This document shows positions 34,700 to 46,473 of a DNA stretch of 64,000 bases, piece by piece (positions within the stretch are counted from its first letter, which is position 1; each line of letters opens with the position of its first letter). The stretch is from contig JACKQL020000163.1 of the NCBI GenBank assembly GCA_018296165.2, positions 1 to 64,000 on the forward strand, read 5' to 3'. This DNA is from Termitomyces sp. T153. Lineage: Eukaryota; Basidiomycota; Agaricomycetes; Agaricales; Lyophyllaceae. Below the pieces are notes generated by a model. The model had not been told where the DNA came from. It did not search any database and saw only the letters and a list, made by a program, of their open reading frames with translations. The position numbers and the translations under genes were made by a program.

Positions 34700-35566
34700 A
34701 TCTGGTGTTCTGGCAAGTTCTGGACATGAGATACTTACAAGGGGAAGCCTGGAGAGTGACCTGATTAAGTCTGGGGAACTCTGGGGAAGGCTGAAGGTAG
34801 GAGTTGCTTTGGTCATACAAGCAAAGAGAGTGGGACCAGGGGTTGATGTGGAATTAGATACAGAGTGATGGGTCCTTGGGCTAAATGTGGAACAAGGTCT
34901 GGGGCTGAGAGAAATAGTACACATTTACACAGATAAGAATGGAGATTGGAATGGAAATAGAGTTGAGATAATCAGGCACACAAGAGGGGAAACTGAGATA
35001 AGCAAGATGAGATGGAGTTGAGACAAGATTGAGACAAGAACAAGATATGATTGAAACAATACAAGACAGAGACTAGGATGACAAGATAGATATGGGGCAC
35101 AAACATAAGTAATATTAAGCTTACTGCAACTGATATTACTCTATGATATAAGTACTAGCTGCAGGACCTCTTCCAGGAACTGTGAGTCTGATAGCAGGGT
35201 TCATCAGGGCCATGCAGGTTTGATGGGTGTTGGCTTCGATCTGACAGCAGGCTGCAGTGATACATCAATGCAGATACATGATGATGGGCAGCCCATAATG
35301 ACACATTGGTGTGGGTCCATGATGCATGATATATGTCAAGGGCCAGGGGCAATGTTGGAAGTGCCTGGGAGCTTGGTGGGGGTTGGGGGAGTGACAGTGC
35401 CCACTGGAGGAGGTGCTGGGGTTTGCCAAAAAGGCATTGGAGCTTGCCAAGGTGGGCACCAGTGGGTTGACAAAGGTTGGGGTGGGTTGAGGGGGCATTG
35501 GCAGGTACCTTGGGGCATTGGGACTGTTCAGAGGGAGGTCTGGGGCTCTGAAGATGGGTTGTGACA
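34700..35566 (-). repeat. Degenerate LTR3, minus orientation
   Basis: Starts on the minus strand TGTCACAACCCATC at 35566, preceded by a polypurine run (acactgaaggggggg), so it is a 3' LTR. The decayed TATA segment (atgatataagtac on plus, about 35142) and the flanking order match the intact LTR at 63129. Confidence 0.7.
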
Positions 35567-35637
35567 TCACCCCCCCTTCAGTGTCAAGACCCTTAAGGCA
35601 TGGGGTATGTATGGGTGATTGGAAGCAGCATGGGAAT

Positions 35638-35990
35638 TGTCAGGACCCATACCATTTCCCCCTTCCCTTCACCATTATCCAACCTCATATTCTACACAGT
35701 TCCTCTCTGGATCTCAGCCCCACCCCCAGATCTCAGGTACAGTCCTGTTTCAGCCACATCCAGGTTTTAGCCACTCCTAGGACTGCTTTTCCTGTTCCAT
35801 ATCATTCCCACAGGCCTAGATCACTTCCACCTGTCCCAGATCATTTACAGAATTGTTTCTCATTGTTCCAGATTGCTTTCCCATGACTTAGATCACTTCT
35901 TGCTATGACTTAGATTACTCCCACCTGACTCAAATTACTTCCATCTGACTTAAATCACTTCCACTTAGTAGTACTGGCATATTCAACAAT
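35638..35990 (+). repeat. LTR2 fragment
   Basis: Starts TGTCAGGACCCATACC and follows the 4004 copy through the run of gatcacttcc-type repeats, then loses similarity. Confidence 0.7.
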
Positions 35991-37229
35991 GGCTCCTAGT
36001 GAACTTGGTTGGGAATAGATACAAGAATCTCCATCTCCATTGGGATTTTGAATGATAGTGACACTGGCCTGGGTAATAAATGGCATAATGGCTGGGGTGG
36101 ACATAGCACCCATAATGAAGAGAGTGGCTAAGAAGGTCTACCAATTTGTTAGTATGTATTGGTTATTCACAATCTGAGAGCTTCAAGCATACACACAAGG
36201 AAAACTCTGGAAAGCATTTGTGGATATTGAAGCAAACTTTTGTTGATAGGGGTCCTGAAGCATTATCAGATTTACCCTGAGCACCTTTATTGATGTATGA
36301 GCAGGAATTTGTACCTAATTGGCCTGCTCTGTTGTAAGAATAAAAGTCTATCCACCTAATTAAATGATCAATTGTGGAGGCACATCTTGGATCCCATTTC
36401 AGATCATGGTATTGGGGAAGATTGAATAGTTACACATAACTCACAGCCAGCTTCTGAACTTCTCATCAAAAGACAGTTGAACAAGTAGGCCATCTTGTAC
36501 TGATCACATGAGCCATCTCTATCTTGTACTCCTATTGTTAGTTTGTGGACATCCAATCTCAGTTATTTAATTGATCTAGAGTGTTACCAGAGAACACACA
36601 GAGTCAAGGATGATATCATATGTGCTTTGTCAGACCTTCAAATTGATGTAAGCCTTCAGGGGAGGAAGAAGTACTAAGGTGGAGAGAAGGGGAAACAACT
36701 CCATAGTGCTGACTTGGTTGGCCAAGGAAATAATTAATTGAGTTTGGTAGGGGTCAGGGAGTGCTCAAATCCAAAGTTCATTACTGCTCCTCATTAGGAT
36801 TCATAAGGCTGGGTAGCCCAGAATTGTGGTGAAGCCTGAAGCTTAATACTTGAAGTCAGTAAATGACAGCAACAAATCTATTTGAAAGAAGTTCAGAACA
36901 GAAAGTAATGCCAAGCTAGAGAAAGGTCAGGACATGACCAAATAGAGCACAAATGTCAAGGTGGCCTCCAATCACATCAGTGAGTAGTAGCTCTTGATTT
37001 GATCCAATATGCACTAGAGATTTGGTGTTACTTGGATGGCTGAAGCAACAATCAACCTGGTAGTTTATAGGGCATGAAGAAGGCTCAAGACTCATTCAAA
37101 GCCATTGAGCAAATAACTTTATTCCTGTTACTGATAATTGCCTGAGATACAAGACATGGTTGGATACTCAAGTGCCCAAGTGAATAAGACACTCCTCAGA
37201 TTAGCTGGATCTGCAGAGAAAGGGATGGC
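35991..37229. other. Unassigned decayed DNA
   Basis: No domain or repeat recognised; CpG-poor. No open frame worth reporting. Confidence 0.3.
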
Positions 37230-37375
37230 TTAGGGTGGCAGCCAGGAATTGGATCTTCTGGAGCTGGGAACAGCTTGACAACATTGAAGACTGGGTGCAG
37301 TTGGCATAGGCTTGTTGGGAGCTTGAGTTAGTATGCTAAAGGCCCTACCTTCTTTCCACCATGAAGGGACCAAGA
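37230..37375 (-). pseudogene. Gypsy-1 pol C-terminal fragment
   Basis: The segment ggatcttctggagctggg to gaagggaccaagatgac matches 6140-6270 of copy A and 58450-58590 of copy E, i.e. the GPY/F-to-chromodomain region of Gypsy-1 pol. Cut at 37376 by plus-oriented Gypsy-1 sequence. Confidence 0.65.
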
Positions 37376-37842
37376 TGACTACCCAGTGCATTGAGATGCT
37401 ACATGCTAGAGGGGGAGTGATGTCAGGGGATGTCCCATTTGCCCTCTGTCCAGTCTCTCTCCTTATTGTCTCCCTTCATTCTTCTGTGCATTCCCTGTCT
37501 GCTGTTTCCAGTTTCAGATTTCTGTGATTGTGTTAGCATGTGACTTGTTGACAAGTCAACTCACATGCACAGTAATCACATGACAACACATGAGTAACCA
37601 GGACAACTCACATGCACAGTGGTCATGTGACTTTTTTGTCCTACTATACAGTTGTGTCCCATGAGTCCAAAGGCCTAGAGTGTGGGATTTGGCCTAGGAA
37701 GTTCCTCAGACTTGTTCTCTTTTGATAAACCTTTGCCAGGTGTGTAATTATACTTGTAGACACTGTACAGTGCTGAATGAACTTCAAATCTCCCTTTGCC
37801 AGTTGTGTGATTGAGCCACAGCCTCCAGAGGTTGCTCTTACA
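37376..37842 (+). repeat. Gypsy-1 3' end with polypurine tract and LTR1
   Basis: 37376-37417 is the last internal sequence, ending gctagagggggag. The LTR runs 37418-37842 (425 bp) from TGATGTCAGGGGATG to CTCTTACA. Several CACATG/CATGTG motifs lie at 37550-37630. This is the clearest full LTR1. Confidence 0.8.
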
Positions 37843-37914
37843 TTGAGAACCAGGGACAGTGGCCAATGGGGAGGGGCTTCAATAGGCCATAGGAGCAATG
37901 GCAGGGTACCTTGG

Positions 37915-38157
37915 TGTAGCAGCTGATTACGTGCGAGGGATCAGACTTGTATCCTGATGAGCTGTAGACTATGGTCCAGCATCTGGCATCTCATGTTCAG
38001 TAGATAGTATTGATGTAAGTTAACGTAGTATACATACCTGGCATCTCATGTTCAGTAGATAGAGAACACAAGATGACCAGGGGCAAAAATAAACTAATGA
38101 TCATGTGATGGTTGATGTCTGTGTTGTGAAGCAATACTGGCACCTATGATCTCAACA
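37915..38157 (-). repeat. 3' LTR of Copia-2
   Basis: On the minus strand TGTTGAGATCATAGG to CAGCTGCTACA. The polypurine tract AGGTGGGAG lies directly before it (38158-38166). Confidence 0.95.
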
Positions 38158-38186
38158 CTCCCACCTGATGGAGTGCCCACAATGTC

Positions 38187-39979
38187 TCAGAGATCAATCT
38201 GGGAGAACTCCCTGATGATGCCCATGGCTTTGCATAGCTTGTCAACAAGGGGGCAGGCCAGGGGTTTCATTAGGAGGTTGACTACCATGTCTTCAGAGGG
38301 GATATAGTAGGGTTTGAGTTTACCATCATATACAGCTTGGTGTAGCCAGAACCAATGATGATCGAGGTGCTTTAAGTGACCCATGTGTTTGGGCTGCCTT
38401 GAGACTGAAATTGCGGACTGATTGTCAATATTTAGGACCATAGGCAAGGATTGTGGCATGCCTATGTCAGCAAGGAAATTATGCAACCAACAGAGTTCTC
38501 TGCTGGTCTCGCTTGCAGCAATGAACTCAGCCTCGGTGGTGGAGAGGGCGATGACAGACTGCTGTTGGGAGATCCAGCTGACGGCGCCGCCGGCCACCAT
38601 CAAGACAGAACCAGTGGTGGAGTGACCGGTATTGGGGTTGCCACCATGGTCAGTGTTGGCAAAAGTGATAAAGGGGGATGGGGGCAGGGCCACTGCATGT
38701 GCAGAGTACTCGATTTTATAGTCAAGTGTTCTGCAGACATATCGAAGCAGATGCTTGACAGCTTGCCAGTGCTTAGGTCCAGGGCAGGCATTGAAGCGAC
38801 AGAGCATACTGACTGCAAAAGCAATGTCGGGCTGCATGCACATAGCTAGATAGAGCAGAGCCCCAGTGGCCTGCACATAAGGCACAGCATGCATTTCCTT
38901 GACTTCTTCTGGGGTACTCGGTGAGTCTGCTTTGGAAAGCCTCGTGCCTGGTGCAAGGGGGGTGACAACCGCTTTGCTATCCAGCATGTTGAAACTGAAA
39001 GGACCTTGATAGCATAAGATTTCTGGTTGATCCAAAGCTTGCGGTTTGGCCTGTCTTGTGTGACCACGATGCTGAGCAGGCCTGTGGTGGGGCCGAGATG
39101 ATGAAGCTTGAAGTACTTTCGCAACTCCGCAATGACTTTAAGGATGGCTGGTCTGGACTTGGAGGCTAGAGTCATGTCATCAACATGGATAGGGATGATG
39201 ATGCGGACATTGTTCCGAATGTATACATATATGCAGGGATCAGAGGTGATGTGAGAGAAGCCTATGCTCAAGAAAACTTCATGCATGCATTTATGCCAGA
39301 GGTTTGCTCCCTGCTTCAGTCCATAGATACTCTTGAGAAGTTTAGCACACACATCACCTTTGCCAGGCTGGTGTTTTATGTCAGGCAGAACATCCTCAGG
39401 GAAACCCTCAGGGAATTTCATATACAACTCCATGTCCACGATCCCATGCAGGAAGGCTGAGGAAATGTCAACTGACTCAAGATGCATATCATCGACAGCT
39501 GCTAGAGCAAGGACTGTTTGAACTGCAGCCCAGTGGGCTGTTGGAGCAAACATCTTGTCAAAGTCAACACCTGGCTGCTGGCTGAAACCCTGTGCAATGA
39601 GATGAGCTTTGAAGCGGTCAATGGTGTCATTGGGAAGGTGTTTCACCTTGCAGACCCATTGCAAGCCAATTGCATGGCAGCCTGTGGGCAGGTATGCTGG
39701 CCACCAGGTGCCGCTGCTCTTCAATGTGTTCATTTTGTCACACATGGCTTTATGCCATTCCGCTGCATTGTTGCTCGCCATCGCCTCTTTGTAAGAACAA
39801 GGATTCATATTGTGTGTGCCAACCTTGTAAGCCATTGTGGCATTTGTGCTGAGTGCATCATACCCCCCAAAGTCAGCTCCATGTTCAACAAAAGTGCGGC
39901 CAGGAAGAAGTAAGGCATCATCTGAATCAACATTCAGGACAAGGGCTACCTCCTGCTCTCCATGTTCGTTGGCGTCCAC
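38187..39979 (-). pseudogene. Copia-2 reverse transcriptase and RNase H (one frameshift)
   Basis: RT is open from 39979: WVCKVKHLPNDTIDRFKAHL, DISSAFLHGIVDMELYMKFP, LLKSIYGLKQGANLWHKCMH and the intact catalytic box IPIHVDDMTLAS. A frameshift near 39000-38850 leads into RNase H, open 39035-38187: MQPDIAFAVSMLCRFN, FITFANTDHGGNPNTGHSTT, WISQQQSVIALSTTEAEFIA and LNIDNQSAI. The first RNase H Asp of the usual SDADW appears as Asn (ANTDH), a G-to-A type loss. Stop TAG/TGA-type end near 38187. Almost functional, but broken by the shift and the missing Asp. Confidence 0.85.
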
Positions 39980-40126
39980 AACATCAATGTTCCACAGAGG
40001 CTGCTCCAGTGGGGGCTCTGGGTATGGTGATGGCAGCAGCGGCAGTGGTGGCTTGCATATAAGAGGTGATTCTTGGTTCTCTTGGCAAAGTAGAGCATCA
40101 CAATACTCTGCATCTGGACTATGGGC

Positions 40127-41949
40127 TCAGAAATGTATGTGTTGGCTGGGTTTACATGGGAGTGGCAGAGGCCTGGGCTGACAAGTCTTCCTTGTGCTCT
40201 GTGGCACTGGTAGTTGCGGGTCAGCACTGTTGCCCACTCCCACCAAAACTTGTTGGTCTTGACTGTGCTGTACGTCTACTCCCACTGTTTCAGCAGCATC
40301 TGACTCAATATCAGTATCAAGGTCAGCAAGCAGTTCATCATTGTCAAATGCACATTTTCCAGGCACTGGCGGGACAGGCGGGGGTGGAAGGATTGGTGTG
40401 ATGATGTCATCTGAATTGTATGGTGTGTAGTCTTCTAGGGAGTCGAATGCATTCATGAGCGGTGGCATTTGGTGAGTTGCTAGCTTCAGGCCTGGAAAAC
40501 AAGTTCCGTCGAAGATAACATCACATGAGATGACAATTTTCTTTGTGCTTGGAATATAGACATGCCAGCCCACATAATTGTTGGTGTATCCAATGAAAAC
40601 ACCAGACTGAGTGTGACCCTGTAGGCTGTGTCATTTATCTCATCCTATAAGCACATATGCTGTGCATCCAAACACTTGCAGGTGGCCAATGCACGGCTTC
40701 CTCAGCTTGTATTGCTCAAATGGTGTTGTGTCCTGCACTAGCACAGACGTGGGGATGCAGTTGTGCACATGCCTGTACACATTGAGGGCATATAGCCAGA
40801 AGCTGTCCAGCAGGTTTGCCTCTGCCAGCATGGACATAACTGCTTCCCCAATTGTCCTGTTGAGGTGTTCAGCAGTGCCATTCTGCTTTGGTATAGTGGC
40901 ATTCATAAATTCAAGTCATATGCCTTTGGTCTTGCAAAATGTTAGAAATTTGGTTGAGATATATTTGCTGCCCTTGTCATGGTGGAGACATTTGATTTTG
41001 GCTCCAGTCTGCTGTTTGATGAGTGCCTTGTATGCCTTGAACACTCCAAACATTTCACTCTTATGTTTCATAATGTATGTCTCCATCCAGCATGTTTTAT
41101 CGTCAATGAAAGTACACCACCATCTGTACTTAGATTGGTGACCTTTGATAGGCATGGGGCTGTGTACATCAGTGAAAATCCTTCCAAGCAGCTCAACAGC
41201 TCGATCAGATGTGTGCAGAAAAGATGCTTGATGCTGTTTGCCCTGGAGGCACGGCTCACAAACACTAGGGAGGGGTGACATTGGTTTGACTTTCAAATCT
41301 GCTATAAGATCTTTCTTGATGAGTTGCTCTAGGCGCTCTGTGCCTAAGTGACATATACATCGATGCAATAAACTCTTCTTGATCATGGGAGATGAGGTCA
41401 GGCCTGCGCTTGCTACCTTAGCAATGTGCAGTGACGGGATAAGTGTTTTGCCATCTATATATGATGTAAGTGTCTTGTCTATAGTAGCCAAAAAAACTGA
41501 TTTGCCAGCAATGTTGAAGAAGACTTTCCAACCACGGAACATTACTGTGAAGCCACAATGCATGCTGAGAGTAGTGATGGAAAGGAGATTGTTGGCTAAC
41601 TTGGGTACAAACAGGATGTTGGTAATAATAACATTATTGAGAGCTCCCCCATTCCTATTTTTCCCTGCCGGCCTGATCAAGACATCCCCTTTTCCTTTGA
41701 AATAGACGACCATGTTATTTGCAAGGTAAATCGGGACTCTCCATGGCTTGAAAGAGTCTGGGGAGAACCATTTGTGATGAGGCATCATATGTGCCGAGGT
41801 GCCTGAGTCTGTGTTCCACAGCAAGTCAGATGGTGAGAAAGGTGAGGTAGCAGATTGACAAACAGCTACCTCCACTTTGACAGCAGGTCCATCACAGCCC
41901 TCCTCAACCTTGGGAGTGTCGGCGGCCTTGGCTGCATCGGCCGTAGTGC
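40127..41949 (-). pseudogene. Copia-2 protease and integrase (few stops)
   Basis: Protease site WNTDSGTSAHMMPHHKW at about 41800 keeps its DSG. The integrase zinc domain has LLHRCICHLGTERLEQL (HX4H, about 41365) and CEPCLQGKQ (about 41255). The core has IFTDVHSP (first Asp, about 41175) and LHHDKGSKY (second Asp, about 40975), then after a TGA at 40913 the third acidic position in QNGTAEHLNRT (about 40885). A Pro/Asp-rich linker (YTPYNSDDIITPILPPPP) leads to RT. Integrase would join cDNA ends to the target with 5-bp stagger, as the TSD shows. Confidence 0.85.
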
Positions 41950-42757
41950 CATGACGATTTCCATGTTTTTTGGGCTTGGCACCAGTGTCAGTCTTCTTTG
42001 CATTCTCACATGCTGTTGGGAGATTGGAGCAATCTTGCACCTTGTGTGGTCCATCGCAGATATAGCAGGAAATTGTGCAGGCAGCAGTGGCAGCAACAGC
42101 ATCCACTTCTTCTCTGGTGGCGCGTTGCTGGGTCTCCTCAGTTTGAAATGCTTTTAGAATGGTTTCCTTGGTCAGGCCATTGAGTAACAACACTGAGGAA
42201 ATGAATGCTGCATATTCTTTGCATGGGAGTACGCACAACATTGCCATGGTCGACAACTCGTTGTCAAGCATCTCGAGAGTGTATCCCAGAGATGTCAGTC
42301 CACTGGGCCCAACAATGGCCAGTGGATGAAGCGCCCAAATCCATTGCATTGTTTCCTCAACACGCATGCATAGATCAACAAGTGACTTGCCATCTCATAG
42401 CCTAATATTGAACAAATTGCTGAGGGAGTTGAAACACGCATTTGGGGCTGATTTTGAGTGTATCTCCTTAAGCTTCAGCCACATTGCAGCGGGGTCTTTG
42501 CGGATGGCGTTGACTTGCATCCTGTTGCCTTCATTCAGCCACTGGTAGATTTCACTGGCGGCTTTCTCATGACAGATCTGATAGGACTGGATTGCCTGAG
42601 CAGAGTCCAAGTTGTGGTGGTCCTCAGGCTCAGTTTCTCTGCTAGTTGCTATTTGTGATGCTCCTATTGACATTAGGTGTGCATACATGGATCTTTCCCA
42701 CTCAGCATATTTGATCACGCTGAGTTTGGACATTGGGGATCGAAGTGATTCTTCCAT
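41950..42757 (-). pseudogene. Copia-2 gag (one stop)
   Basis: Starts at 42757 (MEESLRSPMSKLSVIKYAEW), UBN2-like gag with IYQWLNEGNRMQVNAIRKDP and MWLKLKEIHSKS, then a stop at 42397-42395, where the reading continues in the same frame (CMRVEETMQWIWALHPLAI). The zinc knuckle reads CYICDGPHKVQDC at about 42065, one residue shorter between the second Cys and His than CX2CX4HX4C. It packages element RNA. The single stop may be CpG decay of CGA. Confidence 0.85.
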
Positions 42758-42891
42758 GTGAGGCTAATGGGCCAAAGTTGATAGGCACTGAGAATGTGAG
42801 AGTGTGGATGTGTAAGATGTGAACGCAAAGTGCTTCTACATTTAGTAATGGAGCTAAAACAGATTGATCTTCTGAATAAGTCTGGGGGCCG

Positions 42892-42903
42892 GGGCCCATA
42901 ACC
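42892..42903 (-). other. Copia-2 primer-binding site, half-tRNA(iMet) type
   Basis: The minus strand reads GGTTATGGGCCC immediately after the LTR end CTACA. This equals, from memory, the Drosophila copia site for an internally cleaved initiator-methionine tRNA. Confidence 0.75.
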
Positions 42904-43146
42904 TGTAGCAGCTGATTATGTGCGAGGGATCAGACTTGTATTCTGATGAGCTGTAGACTATGGTCCAGCATCTGGCATCTCATGTTCAGTAGATAGTATT
43001 GATGTAAGTTAACATAGTACACATACCTGGCGTCTCGTGTTCAGTAGATAGAGAACATGAGACGACCAGGGGCAAAAATAAACTAATGATCATGTGATGG
43101 TCAATGTCTGCATTGTGAAGCAATACTGGCACCTATGATCTCAACA
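42904..43146 (-). repeat. 5' LTR of Copia-2
   Basis: Same length as the other LTR. I count 13 differing bases at 10 places, 8 of which are explained by decay of a CpG in one or both copies. Confidence 0.95.
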
Positions 43147-45402
43147 CTTGGCCCAGAGGCATGGTTTTCAGGCCCTTACATATTGCATGATGTCCTTCTT
43201 CATTCTTGGCCAAAAGTAAGTCCTAGAAATGAGTTGGAGAGTCTTATGAATTCCTGGGTGTCCCTGGAGCTTGTGATCATGGTGCTGCTAGAGTATGTTA
43301 AGGCAAATGGACTTGTGGTCTGGAGCATAAATATGTCCTTCCTAGAGTAGGAGTCAATGGTCTGGAAACAGCATGAAGGGTTGGTCAGCTGCTGGTTCAT
43401 CAGCAGGGTTGTTATGGGCGTCATGCTGGGTGAAGAACGAGTCTGGAGGTGCATTTTAGATTTGGTGGAGGATCCCTTCTTCATTTATAATTGGCACAGC
43501 ATGCAAATGGTCAGGGGGAATTACCACTTGATGGTTGAATGCATTCTGCTCAGCCTAAACACCTTCTTTGTATACATGTTCACCTCTGTGTGAGGGCATT
43601 GGGCTTTGTGCCAAGTCAATTGAGGCAGAGAAGTAGCAGGGGAGTTGGTTATTCCAAAAGGCATTACTAGGTACTCAAATAGGACATAGCAGGTATAAAA
43701 GGTGGTCTTCCATTCATGTCCTGGAGCAATCTGGAGATCCATCCTTCTTCTTGGCAAACAGGACCAGGGCTCCAGCAGCAGAGATTAAGGAGCATATGAA
43801 ACTCTTGCTGAGCATATTGGCAAGGTAATCTTTCAGGGCCCAGAGTTTGATTTCCAACCATGTTTTGGATCTTGCTGAAAGGGAGGAAGGTGCCTTCTTT
43901 GAGATCAATTTTATGATTGTAAGATTAATGTGGGGAAGTTCCTTTGCACTTCCTTCAGAGAACACATCAGTGAATTCATGATACTCTGGAGGAACCACTT
44001 CATGTAGGATTTGACCCTTTGTTTTTTGTTCCAATGGGAGGGTAGTCCCTGCATGTAGGTGTTCCTCTGGTAGGGCTGGCATGATTTGAAGCTGATAAGT
44101 GAGGGTTCTGTCTTGCAAAATGCATGCAAATGGAATGGCACCAATAATATTAATGTACAGACATTCTGTATTGATGGGAGTGGGCATTGGAGTGGTGGCA
44201 GGGTTGTGGTGGTTTGTGGCAGGGTTGTCTAGAGTGGTCTGGTGTCATTGGTTAGGGTACTGCAGGCCCTTGTATTGATTCCTGAAGATGTTGGGGGGAA
44301 GCTACCAGGAGTTGTTCAAGGGAGACTGGAGCAGGGGTATGTTTTCCTCCTTTTTTTGGTCATCATTGAGGGTTGTAGGGGTTTGGGTTGTTCCAGACCT
44401 GTTGGAGTCAAGGTTGGAGATATCAGAGTTTGAGGGGGGCTGGAGGTGAAGGGGAATGGTGGCTGCTGGACTTGCTTCAGGGCCTGAGAACTGCATTGAG
44501 AGGTCCTTCCAGTCAATGTCAGAGTTGACATCCTGCAACCAAAGGAGTCCAAGCACAATCAGAGTTGACTCTAGAAGCTGGGTAACAACAAGCTGGACCT
44601 GGAATCCTTAGTCATTGTCAAGTGTGAGGGAGTTGTCCTGGTATTGGGTAATTCCAGTTGAGGTGGAGCTTTTGTCAAAGAGTTGGAGCTTGAGAGGTTT
44701 GTCAAGGGTGTTGTGGGAGAGGTCAAGCTGGTTGCTGACAAAGGTGCTGGAGGCTCCACTGTCAATGAAGGTGGGGAGGGTTGTTGGAGAGTTGTCAGGT
44801 CAAATGTTGATGATGAACAAGTGTGCTGATTTTGAACAGAGCTATGGAGGGGTCCAGGGAATGTCAGTAGTGTCTTGTGAGTCCTCAGAGTGGGGTGAGA
44901 CATTAAAGGGGACTGGTTCAGAGTCAATCAGACTATTCTGGTCAAGGTGGAGGGTGAGGCTGGGCCAGTCAATGTGAGGATTAGTGGTATAGAGCTATGA
45001 AAAGCCTAGAACAATGGGGGCAGAGGCATGTAGCTTGGTGACTAGTAGCTGGAGGTCCTGTTGTCATCTGTTGGCAAAGGTCAGTTATTTCCATACAGTG
45101 GGTGATGTCTCTGGTGGAGGTAGGATTGCCATTGAAGAGCTTGAGGAGGATGGGGGTGGGGATATGCTAGAGGTGTTGGGGAGCAAGTGCTGCCAGGAAT
45201 TTGTTGATGAAGTTGTTGGTGGCACCACTATTAACCAGAGTGGGGATAGAGTTGGCAGAGAAGGGGAGGTTGGTGCAGAGGAGGAGGGTGTAGGAGGAGT
45301 GCAATGAGAGATGTGCTGGGAAGATGTCTGGAGAGAGTACCATTGCATGGAGGAATGTGGCCAGGGTAGGGAAGATGTTGATGTCTGATCTGCAATTTAG
45401 TT

Positions 45403-46118
45403 CCCACCTCCATGCTCTCTCTGCCATAGCCCAGGGGACCCCTATGTTGGGTAACCCCTGACCCCCCCATGTTTCCAACCCCTCCAACTGCTGTGCCACC
45501 ATCTCTGCCTGTGCCTCCTACTGTCCCACTCATACATGCAACTCCTGGAGCTGGGACAACTGCTCTGTGGCCATCCCCATGGCCACATCCTTGTCCCTCT
45601 GTGCTGCATCCCTATCCCTCTGCACCTTGTCCTGCTCCCTCTGCATCATGTCCCAAACTTCCCCAATCCTCTGAGTCTCCTCCTTGCAGGTTGCCAATGA
45701 CTGCTCCAACTCCTTGACTCAACAACACAGAAAAGCCTCCACAACTGACCACAATGTCTTCATGGGCTGCTCTATGGGGGCCCCAGAGCTGGAGGAGCAC
45801 ACCTGAAGACCTGGGGGCTCTGCCATCACCTGCTTGCCCTGTGCCCACTTGCTTGGCCCCACCTCTGGCAATGGGGACACCCTCCACTTCCCCTTGTCAT
45901 GCATCAAGGGGACCCTCTCCCTCCACTTGCCCTGTAGGGGCCTGACCTTCATTGTGGACTGCCCCATGCTACCCCCTCCCTCTACCCTGGAGCCCCACCC
46001 CAACACTCTTCTCCTCTGCCCTTCCTCCAGCTGTGCTGTGACCCAGTCTTGATCCCATCCCTGCTCCACTGTGACACAAGCAGCACACCAACAGATGTTG
46101 ATGTCTGATCTGCAATTT
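45403..46118 (-). other. 0.7-kb insertion in Gypsy-2 protease region, flanked by 26-bp direct repeats
   Basis: The string gatgttgatgtctgatctgc (continuing aatttag) occurs at about 45377 and again at about 46093. The DNA between has no counterpart in Gypsy-2 copy F, whose protease reading is continuous there. On the minus strand it encodes a coiled coil (MMQREQDKVQRDRDAAQRDK) related to 2230-2662. Open as a 116-codon frame at 45719-46069 (start at GTG/ATG uncertain). Function unknown. Confidence 0.55.
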
Positions 46119-46473
46119 AGTGCATGTTCAAGATGTAAACTACTGGCTTATTTTCTGTAAACTGGTCATTGCAGTCTTCACTGTTGATAGTCCATACAGC
46201 ATGTCCCATGACCTGGTGTTTAGGGCAGCTACCAATTGTCCCTGGTCACCACATAAGATGCATGTGCTCTTCTATCATTGCTTCTCCTAAGTCTCCTCTG
46301 GTATGTTGATCCAGAGCCTGTTCCAAATGTTGTTTGCACATAGGGCCTCCTAGTCTTTCATAGGGTCTGGAGTATTGTTGGGTCCTGGGAATTGCCAGGG
46401 TTGGCATCCAGAGGCTCCAAAGCTTCATGGAGGTCAGTGACATTGAGTTGAGCAGGTGAGCAGGGTCCTGCAC

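Larger units (their letters stand above)
37915..43146 (-). mobile_element. Copia-2 (Ty1/Copia), best preserved retroelement in the window
   Basis: LTRs of 243 bp at 37915-38157 and 42904-43146, TSD CTTGG at 37910-37914 and 43147-43151. Primer-binding site and polypurine tract are in place, and gag, protease, integrase, RT and RNase H occur in Copia order on the minus strand. Only a few stops and frameshifts separate the long frames, and the interior keeps many CpGs. It inserted into the integrase zinc region of Gypsy-2 copy D, whose sequence continues on both sides. Confidence 0.95.
37843..46473 (-). mobile_element. Gypsy-2 copy D, interrupted by Copia-2 and by a 0.7-kb insertion
   Basis: Reads on the minus strand from about 46473 (gag C-terminus with a degenerate zinc knuckle CGDQG near 46245), protease (43.. 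to 45400 region; TLVNSGATNN near 45240, Asp lost), RT (EYHEFTDVFSEGSAKELP near 43970; [10 protein letters not shown] near 43745; [20 protein letters not shown] near 43700), then a deletion removing the catalytic YLDD block, RNase H and zinc region to 43152. After Copia-2 the frame resumes at 37909-37843 (SYGLLKPLPIG). The right side is cut by the LINE at 46474. Confidence 0.75.
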
